Origin: Gordonia jinhuaensis
Lineage (GTDB): Bacteria; Actinomycetota; Actinomycetes; Mycobacteriales; Mycobacteriaceae
Assembly (NCBI RefSeq): GCF_014639795.1
Contig: NZ_BMGC01000002.1
Location: 40,167 to 104,166 of the forward strand
Reading direction: 5' to 3'
DNA: 64,000 bases
This document shows positions 46,820 to 57,422 of the stretch, in pieces (the first letter of the stretch is position 1; every line of letters starts with the position of its first letter). The notes beneath the pieces are model-generated. The model was given only the letters and a program-made list of their open reading frames with translations, was not told where the DNA came from and made no database searches. Made by a program: the position numbers and the translations under genes.

Positions 46820-46857
46820 GTTGCGCGCGAGTCAAACCGATGTTTCGCCTGTGTAAC
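46820..46857. promoter_or_regulatory. GlnR-type four-box operator upstream of glnA1
   Basis: On the plus strand GTTGC (46820-46824), GTCAA (46831-46835), GTTTC (46842-46846) and GTAAC (46853-46857), each separated by exactly 6 nt. Read toward glnA1 this is GTTAC-N6-GAAAC-N6-TTGAC-N6-GCAAC, the a1-b1-a2-b2 arrangement of actinobacterial GlnR sites; the first pair is a perfect GTnAC-N6-GAAAC. It lies 155 bp upstream of the glnA1 start and 69 bp upstream of the divergent RDD gene. Confidence 0.75.
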
Positions 46858-46926
46858 GCAACTGGGAAAACGTGGTGGCCGAACGGCGCGTTCCGACGTC
46901 GCGGAGGCGGTCCCTATAGTGGGTGC

Positions 46927-47418
46927 ATGGCACGAATCACGGGGTCCTGGCTGTCTGGACCGCAGGCTGGGCTCGACAACGGGCAGGCCGAGGGTGCCTA
47001 TCGCGGTGAGGCCCTGGGCCTTCCGGCATCGGGGCCCGGTTCGCTGGCCACCTCGTGGCGACGAACCGGCGGCCTGCTCGCCGACTGGTTGATGGCCGGT
47101 TGCATCTCGTTGGGGTTCGTCGGTTTCAACTCCCAGCACCTCTCGAGCGTGGTGCTCATGGTGTGGTTCGTCGTCGGGGTGGTGACGGTGTCGCTGTTCT
47201 CCTTCACCCCAGGACAGTTCCTGCTCGGTATGCGCGTCGCGCGCGTCGACATGAACGGTGCGGGTGTGGTGCGCGGCGGCCTGATCTCAGTGGGTCTGTG
47301 GCGTGCGGTGGTTCGCCAGATCTTGATCGTTTTCTGCGTTCCCGCGCTGGTCACCGACGCCGACGGTCGCGGGATGCACGACCGCGCCACCGGAACAGCA
47401 CTGGTGCTCACACGCTGA
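46927..47418 (+). CDS. RDD-family membrane protein
   Basis: 163 residues. An N-terminal cytoplasmic stretch is followed by the RDD core with TGGLLADWLMAGCISLGFVG, then VVLMVWFVVGVVTVSLFSF, GQFLLGMRVARVD and a final VPALVTDADGRGMHDRATGT. Small RDD proteins are thought to act in ion or osmotic homeostasis. Homologue of Rv2219A, divergent from glnA1. ATG 46927 is preceded by TATAGT (46915-46920) with 6 nt between, with TTCCGA (46891-46896) as a possible -35: a leaderless transcript. Confidence 0.9.
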   Translation: MARITGSWLSGPQAGLDNGQAEGAYRGEALGLPASGPGSLATSWRRTGGLLADWLMAGCISLGFVGFNSQHLSSVVLMVWFVVGVVTVSLFSFTPGQFLLGMRVARVDMNGAGVVRGGLISVGLWRAVVRQILIVFCVPALVTDADGRGMHDRATGTALVLTR

Positions 47419-47590
47419 TCTGCGCGCTCATCTTCGGATCTCCGCGCCGCACGACGCTGCGTCGTCGCGCACGCCGGTCAGTCCCGGTGCGAGTGTCCGC
47501 TGTGGGAGCGGTGACCCGGAGAAGTCACCCAATGTCAGTACCCCCAGTAACTCAGTACCCACAGCCACTTGTGTCCGGGTCAACTACGCT

Positions 47591-47640
47591 CTCGTGACTA
47601 CGCCCCGGTGAACAACAGTTCACCGGGGCGTAGTCACGAG
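47591..47640. terminator. Perfect 23-bp hairpin between convergent RDD and DUF4191 genes
   Basis: CTCGTGACTACGCCCCGGTGAAC (47591-47613, 23 nt by position), loop AACA, and its exact reverse complement 47618-47640. It sits mid-way in the 273-bp gap 47419-47691 between two convergent genes and would terminate both. The stem is unusually long and mismatch-free. The rest of the gap holds no gene. Confidence 0.8.
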
Positions 47641-47691
47641 ATGGGGTCTGGCAGGAACGAGCCCTCGACCCGCCGAGGGACGCGCGGTGGG

Positions 47692-48435
47692 TCAGCGACG
47701 GCGAACGGTACGCGCGACACCGCGCATCTTGGCGCCCTGGGGGACCGGACCCTTGGGCATGCCCGGTCCGGGCTGACGGCCGGCGAGCGCCGAGAGGCGG
47801 GCATCGACCGCGTCGACACGCTTGCCGTTGATGTTGTTGGGCAGCTTGTTGAGGTGGCGTTCGAGCTTGCTGAGCGGAACCTGGCCCTCCTCGTTGCCGA
47901 CGATCACCTCGTAGATCGGGGTGTCACCGACCACCCGTGCGGTGCGCTTCTTCTCCTGCGCGAGCAGACCCTTGAGACGGGTCGGCGAACCTTCGCCGAC
48001 CAGGATCACACCGGGCTTGCCCACCACGCGGTGCACGGCGTCGAGGTGGGTGGTGCCGACAACGGCCTGCTTGACGCGCCAGCCGCCGCGCATGTTGTCC
48101 AGAGCCCAGCCGGCCGCGCCGGGCTGGCCGTCGGCCTTGGCGTACACGCTGCGCTGCACACGGCGGCCGAAGATGATGAATGCGGCCAGGATGCCGAGAA
48201 CCACACCGATGGGGATGAGGAATGCGGCGACGTCGAAGACGATGCCGAGAACGGTGAACACGGCCACGATCACCACGAAGGCGCCGATCATCAACGGCAG
48301 GAGAAGTTTGTCCTCCCGGCGCTGCATCTGGAACGCCTGCCACAGTTGGGTGCGGCGCTCCTTGGAGGCGCGTTTGCGCTCGGCCTTGGCCGCCGCCTTG
48401 GCCTCTTTGGTCGCGTTCGTCTGAGCCTTCGCCAT
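47692..48435 (-). CDS. DUF4191 family membrane protein
   Basis: 247 residues. The charged Ala/Lys/Arg-rich N-terminus (residues 1-45) is followed by two adjacent hydrophobic segments (LLPLMIGAFVVIVAVFTVLG and AAFLIPIGVVLGILAAFIIFG), then a soluble region with GWRVKQAVVGTTHLDAVHRVVGKPGVILVGEG. Homologue of Rv2219, located next to lipA in actinobacteria. Function unknown. Confidence 0.9.
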   Translation of the reverse strand: MAKAQTNATKEAKAAAKAERKRASKERRTQLWQAFQMQRREDKLLLPLMIGAFVVIVAVFTVLGIVFDVAAFLIPIGVVLGILAAFIIFGRRVQRSVYAKADGQPGAAGWALDNMRGGWRVKQAVVGTTHLDAVHRVVGKPGVILVGEGSPTRLKGLLAQEKKRTARVVGDTPIYEVIVGNEEGQVPLSKLERHLNKLPNNINGKRVDAVDARLSALAGRQPGPGMPKGPVPQGAKMRGVARTVRRR

Positions 48436-48536
48436 GGGTGTCAGGATACTGACCCGCCCGGAGCGCGCCGCGTGCGGCCACACTGAGCGGGTGCGGCTGT
48501 CGCTCACCGGGCCCGAGCGGGCGCGGTGTCAGGAGT

Positions 48537-49619
48537 TCAGCGCCGCGCAGCGAGACGATCGATCACCGAGGTGGCCTCCTGTGCGGTGGACCCCTCGTCG
48601 GCGAGGTGGCGCATGGCCGCGGGCAGCTCACGGCCGTGATGGGCCATCGCCTGCGCGTAAAGGCGGCCGGCACGATACGAGGACCGCACCAGCGGGCCCG
48701 CCATCACACCGGCCATCCCGACCTCGCGGGCGAAGTCGGAGTGCTCGACGAACTCCTCGGGCTTCACCCATCGCTCCACGGGATGGTGACGCGGCGACGG
48801 GCGCAGATATTGGGTGATGGTGAGGATGTCGCAACCGGCGTCGTGCAGGTCGACGATCGCCTCGCGCACCTCCTCGGGTGTCTCGCCCATCCCGAGGATC
48901 AGATTGGACTTGGTGACCAGTCCGAACGCGCGCGCCTGCGTGACGACGTCGAGAGAACGGTCGTAGCGGAATGCGGGGCGGATGCGCTTGAAGATGCGGG
49001 GCACCGTCTCGAGGTTGTGTGCGAGCACCTCGGGCCGGGCGTCGAAGACCTCGGCGAGCAGATCCGGTGTGGCGTGGAAGTCGGGGATGAGGTTCTCCAC
49101 ACCGGTGCCCGGGTTGAGTCGGTGGATCGCGCGGACCGTCTCGGCGTACAGCCAGGCACCCTCGTCGGGCAGATCATCACGAGCGACACCGGTAATCGTG
49201 GAGTACCGCAGCCCCATCGCCTGCACGCTCTCGGCCACCCGCCGTGGCTCGTCGCGGTCGAGGGCGGCGGGCTTGCCGGTGTCGATCTGGCAGAAGTCGC
49301 AGCGGCGGGTGCATTGTTCGCCGCCGATGAGGAAGGTGGCCTCGCGGTCTTCCCAGCATTCGTAGATGTTGGGGCATCCGGCCTCTTCGCACACCGTGTG
49401 CAGGCCCTCGCGTTTGACCAGACCCTTGAGGTCACGGAATTCCGGCCCCATCGTGGCCCGGGTGCGGATCCACTCGGGTTTGCGCTCGATGGGCGTCTCG
49501 GCGTTGCGGATCTCCAACCGCAGTAGTTTGCGACCTCCCGGCTCCGGGGTCTGTCCGGTGCCAGCGGAATCGGTGCGGGTCGAATCGGTGCGGGGGGAAG
49601 AGGAAGGCTGCACGGTCAC
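48537..49619 (-). CDS. lipA: Lipoyl synthase
   Basis: 360 residues; a radical-SAM enzyme inserting two sulfurs into the octanoyl group on lipoyl domains. The auxiliary cluster cysteines are in [12 protein letters not shown] and the SAM cluster motif is [19 protein letters not shown] and [15 protein letters not shown] are typical. The N-terminal ~35 residues are Ser/Thr-rich. GTG 49619 overlaps the lipB stop by 4 bp (GTGA); GTG 49613 is an alternative start. Works with LipB and serves DlaT encoded two genes upstream. Confidence 0.97.
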   Translation of the reverse strand: MTVQPSSSPRTDSTRTDSAGTGQTPEPGGRKLLRLEIRNAETPIERKPEWIRTRATMGPEFRDLKGLVKREGLHTVCEEAGCPNIYECWEDREATFLIGGEQCTRRCDFCQIDTGKPAALDRDEPRRVAESVQAMGLRYSTITGVARDDLPDEGAWLYAETVRAIHRLNPGTGVENLIPDFHATPDLLAEVFDARPEVLAHNLETVPRIFKRIRPAFRYDRSLDVVTQARAFGLVTKSNLILGMGETPEEVREAIVDLHDAGCDILTITQYLRPSPRHHPVERWVKPEEFVEHSDFAREVGMAGVMAGPLVRSSYRAGRLYAQAMAHHGRELPAAMRHLADEGSTAQEATSVIDRLAARR

Positions 49620-50425
49620 TGTTCCGATCCTAGGCGCGGTTGCGGTCCGTCGAGTGCGGCGACGATCGCGGCGGCAGCCGCGTCGATCACGTCGGGGATC
49701 GTGATGGCGCGGCCCGATTCGATGGTCAGGGAGGTGACACCCGCATCCGGGATGCCGCACGGCACGATCGCCTCGAAGTCGCGGAGGTCGGCATCGCAGT
49801 TGAGTGCGATGCCGTGCAATGCGACGCCGCGGGCGACGCGGATACCGATCGCGGCGATCTTGCGCTGCGGCCGGCCCGGTGACAGCGGATCGGGCGCGTC
49901 GGCGTCCACCCACACGCCGGATCGTCCCTCGACGCGCAGCGTCGGCACACCGAAGCCGCGGCACACGCCCATCAGCGCCTCCTCGAGTCGGCGCACGTAG
50001 TCGACCACGTCGAGTGGTTCGGTGAGCGCGACGATGGGGTAGGCGACGAGCTGGCCGGGACCGTGCCAGGTGATCTTCCCGCCGCGGTCGACGTCGATCA
50101 CCTCCACATCACAGCTGCCGGTCGGGCGGTCGGAGTCCTCGGTGCGTCGGCCCGCGGTGAACACCGCCGGATGCTCGAGCAGCAGCAGCACGTCGTGGTC
50201 GAGGGTGCCGTCAGCGCGTTCACCGGCGAGACGGTGCTGGAGGTCGAAGGCTTCCCGGTATCCGACCCGACCCAGTCGGCGTACCTCGATCGGCGCAGTC
50301 GAGCGTCGGGCGCCGTGACGGCGCGATCGCCTCGGACCGGACGTGTCCGCAGCGATTCGGGTGTCCGCAGGGGTCCGGGTGCCTGTGGTGATTCTGGTGT
50401 CGACCGCGGAGGGGGAGTCAGGCAT
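49616..50425 (-). CDS. lipB: Octanoyl-[acyl-carrier-protein]:protein octanoyltransferase
   Basis: 269 residues. The core starts around residue 45; motifs are [28 protein letters not shown], the catalytic Lys in [19 protein letters not shown] and the catalytic Cys in [13 protein letters not shown]. The first ~45 residues (Asp/Thr/Arg-rich) are not conserved, so the true start may be further in. Transfers octanoate from ACP to lipoyl domains. It overlaps the upstream epimerase gene by 8 bp and lipA by 4 bp. Confidence 0.95.
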   Translation of the reverse strand: MPDSPSAVDTRITTGTRTPADTRIAADTSGPRRSRRHGARRSTAPIEVRRLGRVGYREAFDLQHRLAGERADGTLDHDVLLLLEHPAVFTAGRRTEDSDRPTGSCDVEVIDVDRGGKITWHGPGQLVAYPIVALTEPLDVVDYVRRLEEALMGVCRGFGVPTLRVEGRSGVWVDADAPDPLSPGRPQRKIAAIGIRVARGVALHGIALNCDADLRDFEAIVPCGIPDAGVTSLTIESGRAITIPDVIDAAAAAIVAALDGPQPRLGSEQ

Positions 50426-51296
50426 TGGCGTACTCACAGGCCGAATCGATGGTCGGATGGGTGAACTCGAAGGCGTGGTCGGCCAGTACCTTCGGCACCG
50501 CACGCTGACCGGCCAGAAGCATCTCGTCAGCCAGCTCGCCACCGGCGAGATGCAGCACCGCCGAGGGAACCCAGAACAGGGCTGGCCGATGTACCGAGGC
50601 CGCGAATGCTCGGGTGAACTCGGCGTTCGTGACCTGCTGGGGTCCGCAGGCGTTGACCGGACCCTCGATCTCGGTGCGCAGCAGGAACTCGATGATGCGC
50701 ACCTCGTCGGTGAGGGTGATCCAGGGGAAGTACTGGTGACCGTCGCCCAGCCGGGCGCCGAGGCCGAGAGAGAACAGCGGACGCAGCCGCGACATCAGAC
50801 CCCCGGAACGGGAGAACACCGGGGCGGTGCGCACCAGCGCGACCCGCGCCGAGGGTGTGGCGCGCGCGGTCTGCTCCCATTCGCGGGTCAGGTCGGCGAG
50901 GAAACCGCTGCCCGCGGAGGCGGATTCGTCGACCTCGCGATCTGCGGTGTCGCCGTAGAAGCCGGTCGCGCTGCCGTTGACGAGCACCGGCACCCCGCAG
51001 CGGGCGACCGCCTCCGACAGCACCGACGTCGGCACGATCCGGCTGTCGCGCAACTGCTGCTTGTACTGCCCCGACCAGCGCCGACCCGCGATCGACGCCC
51101 CGCACAGATTCACGACCGCATCGGCACCCTGCAGCGCCTCATCGGGCACCCCCGACGACTCCGGCCACCACTGGACCTCGTCGGGCGCGGAGGTGGTGCG
51201 GCGCACGAGCCGCACCACCTCATCGCCCGACCCGCGGAGCGAGTCGGCCAGTGCGGTGCCTATGAGGCCCGACGCCCCGGCCAGGACGACCCTCAT
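50418..51296 (-). CDS. TIGR01777-family NAD(P)-dependent epimerase/SDR protein
   Basis: 292 residues. The nucleotide-binding loop [16 protein letters not shown] opens the protein; [34 protein letters not shown] and [12 protein letters not shown] are hallmarks of the family, with a C-terminal DUF1731-type region. Homologue of Rv2216, fixed between dlaT and lipB. Substrate unknown. Confidence 0.93.
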   Translation of the reverse strand: MRVVLAGASGLIGTALADSLRGSGDEVVRLVRRTTSAPDEVQWWPESSGVPDEALQGADAVVNLCGASIAGRRWSGQYKQQLRDSRIVPTSVLSEAVARCGVPVLVNGSATGFYGDTADREVDESASAGSGFLADLTREWEQTARATPSARVALVRTAPVFSRSGGLMSRLRPLFSLGLGARLGDGHQYFPWITLTDEVRIIEFLLRTEIEGPVNACGPQQVTNAEFTRAFAASVHRPALFWVPSAVLHLAGGELADEMLLAGQRAVPKVLADHAFEFTHPTIDSACEYANA

Positions 51297-51355
51297 CGGG
51301 CGTCCTGCCGGTGGGCGTCGGACGTCAGCGCCGGCATCGGTGCGACGGGCACTGC

Positions 51356-53107
51356 TTACAGCCCCAGATCCGCCTCGAACGCGGCCTCTTCGAGGCGGTG
51401 CTTGATCGTGGTCAGGAAGCGACCGGCGTCAGCACCGTCGATGAGCCGGTGATCGTAGGTCAGCGGCAGGAACGACATCGACCGCACGGCGATCGATTCA
51501 GAACCGAACTCGTCGGTCAGCACGGCCGGGCGACGCACGATCGCACCGGTTCCCAGCATCGCCGCCTGCGGCGGCACCAGGATCGGGGTGTCGAACAACG
51601 CGCCCTGGCTGCCGATGTTGGTGATGGTGAACGTCCCACCCGACAGCTCGTCGGGCTTGAGGTCGTTCGACCGCGCCCGCGAGGCAAGGTCGTTGATGGC
51701 ACGGGCCAGACCCGCCAGCGACAGGTCGTCGGCGTTGTGGATCACCGGCGAGAGCAGACCCTGCTCGGTGTCGACAGCGATACCGAGGTTCACCGTGCCG
51801 TAGTAGGTGATCTCCTTGGCATCCTCGTCGAGGCTGGCGTTGACGTTCGGGTGCAGCTTGAGTGCCTCGACGACCGCCTTGGCGATGAACGGGAGGAAGG
51901 TGAGATTGACCCCCTCGGAGGCCTGGAACGACGCCTTGGCGGTCTTGCGGAGATTCGCCACGCGAGTCATGTCGACCTCGAACACCTGGGTCAGCTGTGC
52001 GGTGGTCTGCAGCGACTCGCGAGTCTTCTTCGCGGTGAGCAGACGGATCCGGCTCGCCTTCTGCGTCGTGCCCCGCAGCTTGGCCAGCTCGGGTCGGACA
52101 CCCTTGGGCGCACTCGGTGCCGGTGTCGACGACGAGGCAGCAGCGGGCTCCGGAGCACTCGTGGGGGCGGGAGCCTTGGCGGCCTCAGCAGCGGCGAGCA
52201 CATCCTGCTTGCGGATACGTCCGCCGACACCGGTGCCCTTCACGCTCGACAGGTCGACGTTGTTGTCGGCGGCGAGCTTGCGCACCAGAGGTGTGACGTA
52301 CGGAGTCGACTCGAGGGTCGGCGGGTTGTCCGCCGGCTCGGTGGCCGCCGGTGCCGGCTCGCTCTTGGGTGCCGGTTCCGGTGCCGAGGGAGCGGGCGTG
52401 GGCTCCGCCTTCGCCGGCTCGGGGGTGGGCTCCGGTTCCGGTTCGGGCTCGGGTTCCGGCTCGGGACTCGGCGCCGAGGGTGCGGGCGCCGGTGCGGAAT
52501 CGGGCGAACCGATGACGGCGAGCTTGCCGCCCACGGCGACCACGTCGTCTTCGTTCGCGACGATCTCGAGCAGTGTGCCCGCGACCGGGGAGGGGATCTC
52601 GGTGTCGACCTTGTCGGTGGAGACCTCGAGCAGCGGCTCGTCCTCGGCGACGGTGTCGCCGACCGACTTCAGCCAGTTGGTGACCGTGCCCTCGGTGACC
52701 GACTCGCCGAGTTCGGGCATCACCACGTCGGTGCCCGACCCGCTGCCGGAAGTAGCTGCGGCGACGGGCTTTTCGGCCGGTTCCTCGACCTCGGTGGAGG
52801 GCGTCTCGGCGGGTTCCTCGGCGGCGGGCGCCTCGTCGGCCGGAGCGGGCGTGGACTCGGCGCTCTCGCCGGCATCACCGATCAGTGCGAGTTCGCCACC
52901 GATCTCCACCACGTCGTCTTCCTGAGCCACGATCTTCGTCAGCACTCCGGCGGCGGGGGAAGGGATCTCGGTGTCGACCTTGTCGGTGGAGACCTCGAGT
53001 AATGGCTCGTCTTCTTCGACCGTGTCGCCCTCTTGTTTGAGCCACCGGGTGACTGTTCCCTCGGTGACGCTTTCACCGAGAGCGGGCATTTGGACGGAGA
53101 AGGCCAT
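51356..53107 (-). CDS. dlaT: Dihydrolipoamide acyltransferase (E2 of pyruvate/2-oxoacid dehydrogenase)
   Basis: 583 residues. Two lipoyl domains (about 1-77 and 125-200), each with the lysine motif [10 protein letters not shown]; Pro/Ala/Glu-rich linkers; an E3/E1-binding domain [18 protein letters not shown]; and a C-terminal catalytic domain with [17 protein letters not shown] and the active-site His in [12 protein letters not shown]. It accepts acetyl groups from AceE and transfers them to CoA. ATG 53107 is chosen; the upstream extension is low complexity. The second linker contains repeated Pro-Glu ([10 protein letters not shown]). Confidence 0.96.
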   Translation of the reverse strand: MAFSVQMPALGESVTEGTVTRWLKQEGDTVEEDEPLLEVSTDKVDTEIPSPAAGVLTKIVAQEDDVVEIGGELALIGDAGESAESTPAPADEAPAAEEPAETPSTEVEEPAEKPVAAATSGSGSGTDVVMPELGESVTEGTVTNWLKSVGDTVAEDEPLLEVSTDKVDTEIPSPVAGTLLEIVANEDDVVAVGGKLAVIGSPDSAPAPAPSAPSPEPEPEPEPEPEPTPEPAKAEPTPAPSAPEPAPKSEPAPAATEPADNPPTLESTPYVTPLVRKLAADNNVDLSSVKGTGVGGRIRKQDVLAAAEAAKAPAPTSAPEPAAASSSTPAPSAPKGVRPELAKLRGTTQKASRIRLLTAKKTRESLQTTAQLTQVFEVDMTRVANLRKTAKASFQASEGVNLTFLPFIAKAVVEALKLHPNVNASLDEDAKEITYYGTVNLGIAVDTEQGLLSPVIHNADDLSLAGLARAINDLASRARSNDLKPDELSGGTFTITNIGSQGALFDTPILVPPQAAMLGTGAIVRRPAVLTDEFGSESIAVRSMSFLPLTYDHRLIDGADAGRFLTTIKHRLEEAAFEADLGL

Positions 53108-53330
53108 GTCTGTCGACTCCTCGACTCGAAGATCCGTTGTAAGGTCATCGCCCCGAGCGCCCGTTGTTCGGGCGAGCGGCGCGTCGTGCGTGGTGGCGCG
53201 CCGATGGTGCAACGCGCCGGTGTGCGGGTGTCGGTGAATCGGCGGTTGACCCACCGAAATGAACCCTACTCGCACCCGACGTCAACCACGTGGCGCGGTC
53301 GAATTGTTCCGCGAGAGGGCTGCGCGGCGC

Positions 53331-54869
53331 TCAGGAACCGGCCACATCCGCAGCGATCGACTCGATCACCCCGAACATCGTGCGCACCGGCACACCGGTA
53401 CCACCCTTGGGTGTGTAGCCCCACGTGCCGCCGGTGTTGAAGGCCGGTCCGGCGACATCGATGTGGGCCCACTGCACGCCCTCCCGATCGCCCTTGGCGG
53501 CCCCGGTGACGAACTCGCGCAGGAAGATTCCCGCCGCGAGCATGCCGCCGTTGCGGCTGTTGGTCACGTTCGCCAGATCGGCCACCCGAGAGTTCAGGTC
53601 GGCGCGCAGTTCCACCGGGAACGGCATCGCCCATCCGTTCTCGCCGACCTCCCTGGAGATCTCGGCCACGCGATCGCGGAAGTCGTCGGTGCCCATCACT
53701 CCGGGGGTGCGGGCCCCGAGCGCCACGAGCTGCGCGCCGGTCAGTGTCGCGGTGTCCATCAGGTACTGCGGATCGTCTTCGAGGGCACGCACGATCCCGT
53801 CGGCCAGGATCAGCCGACCCTCGGCGTCGGTGTTGAGCACCTCCACGGTGGTGCCGCCGTACTGGGTCAACACGTCACCGGGGCGTTGTGCGGTGTCCGA
53901 CGGCATGTTCTCGGCCATCGGGACGGTGGCGATCACGTTCACGCCGACCCCCCGTCGAGCCGCGAGTACGACGGTGGCGATGACCGCAGCGGCGCCGCCC
54001 ATGTCGGAGGTCATGTGATCCATGTTGGCGGCCGGTTTGATCGAGATACCGCCGGTGTCGAAGGTGATGCCCTTGCCGACCAGTGCCACGGTCGGCGCGT
54101 CACCGGAGACGCGGTGGGCCAGCCGCACCAGCCGCGGCGGGCGTGAACTGCCCTGTCCCACACCGATGATGCCGCCGTATCCGGCATCGGCCAGCTGCTG
54201 CTCGTCGAGTACCTCGACCTCCAGGCCGGCGGCGTCACCGAGCGCGGCTGCCCGATCGGCGAAGGATGCCGGGAACAGGTCGTTCGGCGGAGTGTTCACC
54301 AGATCGCGGGCGATGCCGACCGCGTCGGCGATGGCCAGCGACCGTTCGAGGATCTCGCCGGCCGCCGATGTCGTGTCGGCGGTCAGCAGCCGCATCACCT
54401 CCAGCGGTGGGGAGGACGGGAGCGACTTGGCGCTGTGGTAGAAGTCGAAGCGGTAGGCACCGAGTACCGACCCCTCCGCGGCCCCGGGCAGGCTCACCGC
54501 GCTCAACGTGCTCACCGCGGTGGTGACGCCTTCGAGCTCGCGCACCGCGATTCCCGCCGCCTGGCGGATCAGTTCCTCGGTGAGGTCCTCCTCGGCGCCG
54601 AGACCGACGGCGAGGATGTAGCCCACCGGGACCGACGGGGGTGCGGGGATCTTGGTGAGCTCGCCGTGTTTGCCGCTCGCGCCGAAAACGGCGAGCGACC
54701 CCAGGATCTGGCTGGCTGCCGCATCGTCGAAGAGTGTGCCCACCGAGACGATGTCGGGTTCGTCGTCACCGGTGGTGAGTCCGAGCACGAGCACGTCGTC
54801 GTTGTCACCGAAGCCGGTGGCGAGTTCGACCTTGGGCCTGCGGGACTCGGTGATGGATTCGATGCTCAC
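53331..54869 (-). CDS. pepB: Leucyl aminopeptidase (M17)
   Basis: 512 residues. N-terminal macro-like domain, then the M17 core with [18 protein letters not shown] (metal-ligand Lys/Asp), the [13 protein letters not shown] motif and [14 protein letters not shown]. Uses two metals to release N-terminal residues from peptides in the cytoplasm. GTG 54869 is chosen, with AAGGAG about 10 nt upstream. Corresponds to Rv2213; divergent from gcvT. Confidence 0.96.
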   Translation of the reverse strand: MSIESITESRRPKVELATGFGDNDDVLVLGLTTGDDEPDIVSVGTLFDDAAASQILGSLAVFGASGKHGELTKIPAPPSVPVGYILAVGLGAEEDLTEELIRQAAGIAVRELEGVTTAVSTLSAVSLPGAAEGSVLGAYRFDFYHSAKSLPSSPPLEVMRLLTADTTSAAGEILERSLAIADAVGIARDLVNTPPNDLFPASFADRAAALGDAAGLEVEVLDEQQLADAGYGGIIGVGQGSSRPPRLVRLAHRVSGDAPTVALVGKGITFDTGGISIKPAANMDHMTSDMGGAAAVIATVVLAARRGVGVNVIATVPMAENMPSDTAQRPGDVLTQYGGTTVEVLNTDAEGRLILADGIVRALEDDPQYLMDTATLTGAQLVALGARTPGVMGTDDFRDRVAEISREVGENGWAMPFPVELRADLNSRVADLANVTNSRNGGMLAAGIFLREFVTGAAKGDREGVQWAHIDVAGPAFNTGGTWGYTPKGGTGVPVRTMFGVIESIAADVAGS

Positions 54870-55020
54870 GTCCGTTGAACTCCTTCGTCGCTGCGGATGC
54901 TCGTCAGTAGCCGGCACCCAATCCTAGAACTCCGCCCTCGAACGCCGCCCTCGGCGGAGGTGTCGGCGAACACCCACCGGCACCACCCTCGGCCGGTCGC
55001 TCACACGATAAGTTGACGCC

Positions 55021-56136
55021 ATGACGGACGAGCTTCTCGACGGGCCCATCGCGGCCTACCACGCCACATCGGGCGCGACCTTCGCAGAATTCGGCGGCTG
55101 GAACATGCCGGTGTCCTACAGCGGGACGGTGGCCGAACACACCGCGGTCCGCGAGCATGTGGGCGTTTTCGACGTGAGTCACCTGGGCAAGGTCGACGTG
55201 ACCGGTGCGGGCGCGGCCGACCTCATCAATGCGACGCTCACCAACGACCTGGGCAAGATCGCGCCGGGCAAGGCGCAATACACCCTGTGCTGCAACGACT
55301 CCGGTGGTGTGATCGACGATCTGATCGTCTATCTGGTCAGTGACACCGAGGTGTTCCTCGTACCCAACGCGGCCAACTCCGCCGCGGTGGCCGCGGCGCT
55401 GGCCGCAGTCGCCCCCGAGACGGTGACGATCACCGATCGTCACCGCGACTTCGCGATCTTCGCGGTGCAGGGACCGCAGAGCCCAGACGTGCTCGACGCC
55501 ATGGGTCTGCCCCACGACATGGAGTACATGGCCTTCGCCGACACCGAGTTCGACGGCATCGCGGTACGGGTCTGCCGCACCGGCTATACCGGCGAACGGG
55601 GCTACGAGTTGGTGGTGCCGTGGAATGACGCCGAGCGGGTCTTCCTCGAGATCGACCGCCACAGCAGCGATCTCGGCGGTCTGCTCGCAGGTCTGGGCGC
55701 ACGTGACACGCTGCGCACCGAGATGGGCTATCCGCTCCACGGCCATGAGCTCACACCGTCGATCAGCCCCGTGCAGGCGCGCGCGAGCTGGGCGGTGGGC
55801 TGGGACAAGCCGGCGTTCTTCGGGCGTGGGGCACTCATCGCCGAGAAGCAGGCCGGTCCGGCGCGACGCCTGTACGGTCTGCGCGCGGTGGGTCGCGGTG
55901 TCCCGCGCGCCGATTGTGTGGTGGTGGCCGCGACGGACGGCAACGCGCTCGGCGGGCAACAGGTGGGGTATTGCACCTCCGGAACGTTCTCGCCGACCCT
56001 GAAGGTGGGGATCGCGTTGGCCTTCATCGACACCGACGCGGGGGTGTCCAAGGGCGATCACGTGGTCGTCGACGTGCGCGGGCGAGGCCTCGAATGTGAG
56101 GTCGTGATCCCGCCGTTCGTCGAATCGCACACGTGA
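55021..56136 (+). CDS. gcvT: Glycine cleavage system T protein (aminomethyltransferase)
   Basis: 371 residues. Typical segments: [57 protein letters not shown] and [14 protein letters not shown]. Moves the aminomethyl carbon from the H protein to tetrahydrofolate. TAAGTT (55009-55014) ends exactly 6 nt before the ATG, so a leaderless mRNA is likely. No glycine riboswitch is visible in the 151-bp gap. Confidence 0.96.
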   Translation: MTDELLDGPIAAYHATSGATFAEFGGWNMPVSYSGTVAEHTAVREHVGVFDVSHLGKVDVTGAGAADLINATLTNDLGKIAPGKAQYTLCCNDSGGVIDDLIVYLVSDTEVFLVPNAANSAAVAAALAAVAPETVTITDRHRDFAIFAVQGPQSPDVLDAMGLPHDMEYMAFADTEFDGIAVRVCRTGYTGERGYELVVPWNDAERVFLEIDRHSSDLGGLLAGLGARDTLRTEMGYPLHGHELTPSISPVQARASWAVGWDKPAFFGRGALIAEKQAGPARRLYGLRAVGRGVPRADCVVVAATDGNALGGQQVGYCTSGTFSPTLKVGIALAFIDTDAGVSKGDHVVVDVRGRGLECEVVIPPFVESHT

Positions 56137-56236
56137 ACCGGCGCCTCGGGGAGCGTCGGTCGCGAGGTCGGTCACAACTGGTGGGGCAGACGTGGTCGGA
56201 TTCAAGCGGCTGATCAAGCGGGGTTAGAATCGGGCA

Positions 56237-57340
56237 ATGGCCGTCGAATTCCAGCGCATCGAGCATCCGCAACCGATGTCGGAGTCGCAACGCGCCGAGA
56301 TCCTGGAGAATCCCGGATTCGGTCGTTACTTCACCGACAACATGGTGTCGATCGACTATGACGTCGATCGTGGCTGGCATTCGGCTCAGGTACTGCCGTA
56401 CGGACCGATCGCGCTGGATCCCTCGGCGATGGTGCTGCACTACGGGCAGGAGATCTTCGAGGGCCTCAAGGCCTACCGCCAGGCCGACGGCGCCATCTCG
56501 AGCTTCCGCCCGGAGGCCAACGCCGAACGCTTCCAATCCAGTGCCCATCGTCTCGCGATGCCCGAGCTGCCGATCGAGGTCTTCATCGACTCGCTCAAGG
56601 CGCTGCTCGACGCCGACAACGCGTGGGTGCCACCCGCGGGCGGTGAGGCCTCGCTGTATCTGCGTCCGTTCATGTTCGCCACGCAGGCAGGTCTGGGCGT
56701 CAACGCGCCGTCCAAGAAGTACCGCTACGTGCTCATCGCCTCCCCGGCGGGCGCCTACTTCAGTGGCGGAATCAAGCCGGTGAGCGTGTGGCTGTCCACC
56801 GAATACGTGCGCGCGGTGCCCGGCGGCACCGGCGCCGCCAAGTGCGGCGGCAACTACGCTGCATCCTTCCTCGCTCAGGCGCAGGCCACCGAGAAGGGCT
56901 GTGACCAGGTGGTCTGGCTCGATGCGGTGGAGCGTCGCTTCATCGAGGAGATGGGCGGCATGAACCTGTTCTTCGTGTTCGGCTCCGGTGCCGACGCGCG
57001 GCTGGTGACCCCTGAGCTCACCGGTTCCCTGCTGCCCGGCGTGACCCGCAACTCGCTGCTCCAGCTCTCGACCGACGCCGGTATCCCGGTGGAGGAGCGC
57101 CGCATCAGTGTGGAAGAGCTGCGCAAGGGCGTGGCGTCGGGCGACATCACCGAGGTGTTCGCCTGCGGCACGGCTGCGGTGATCACCCCGGTCGGCCACG
57201 TGAAGGGCGACACCGACGACTACACCATCGGCGACGGTCAGCCCGGCAAGATAACTCTCGCGCTGCGCGACACGCTGACCGGTATCCAGCGCGGCACCTT
57301 CGCCGACACGCACGGGTGGATGACCGAGCTGTACCGCTGA
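56237..57340 (+). CDS. ilvE: Branched-chain amino acid aminotransferase
   Basis: 367 residues of fold-type [32 protein letters not shown], the PLP-lysine region [12 protein letters not shown] and [16 protein letters not shown] are all present. Interconverts branched-chain amino acids and 2-oxoacids; its 2-ketoisovalerate is also the PanB substrate. TAGAAT (56225-56230) ends 6 nt before the ATG, indicating a leaderless mRNA. Confidence 0.97.
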   Translation: MAVEFQRIEHPQPMSESQRAEILENPGFGRYFTDNMVSIDYDVDRGWHSAQVLPYGPIALDPSAMVLHYGQEIFEGLKAYRQADGAISSFRPEANAERFQSSAHRLAMPELPIEVFIDSLKALLDADNAWVPPAGGEASLYLRPFMFATQAGLGVNAPSKKYRYVLIASPAGAYFSGGIKPVSVWLSTEYVRAVPGGTGAAKCGGNYAASFLAQAQATEKGCDQVVWLDAVERRFIEEMGGMNLFFVFGSGADARLVTPELTGSLLPGVTRNSLLQLSTDAGIPVEERRISVEELRKGVASGDITEVFACGTAAVITPVGHVKGDTDDYTIGDGQPGKITLALRDTLTGIQRGTFADTHGWMTELYR

Positions 57341-57356
57341 GCGCACCCCGTCCGAT

Positions 57357-57393
57357 CACCGGCCTGCCCCGCATACTGCGGCGCAGGCCGGTG
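57357..57393. terminator. Hairpin between convergent ilvE and cobS
   Basis: CACCGGCCTGC (57357-57367) and GCAGGCCGGTG (57383-57393), 11-bp stem; the interior CCGC/GCGG adds further pairs. It lies between the two stop codons. Confidence 0.75.
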
Positions 57394-57422
57394 TCGTGTG
57401 CGGTCTGATCAGGTCGGATTGT

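Noticed and set aside
54870..55020. Glycine riboswitch before gcvT
   Set aside because: The -10-like TAAGTT lies 6 nt before the ATG, so there is no 5' leader to hold one, and no glycine-aptamer motif is visible.
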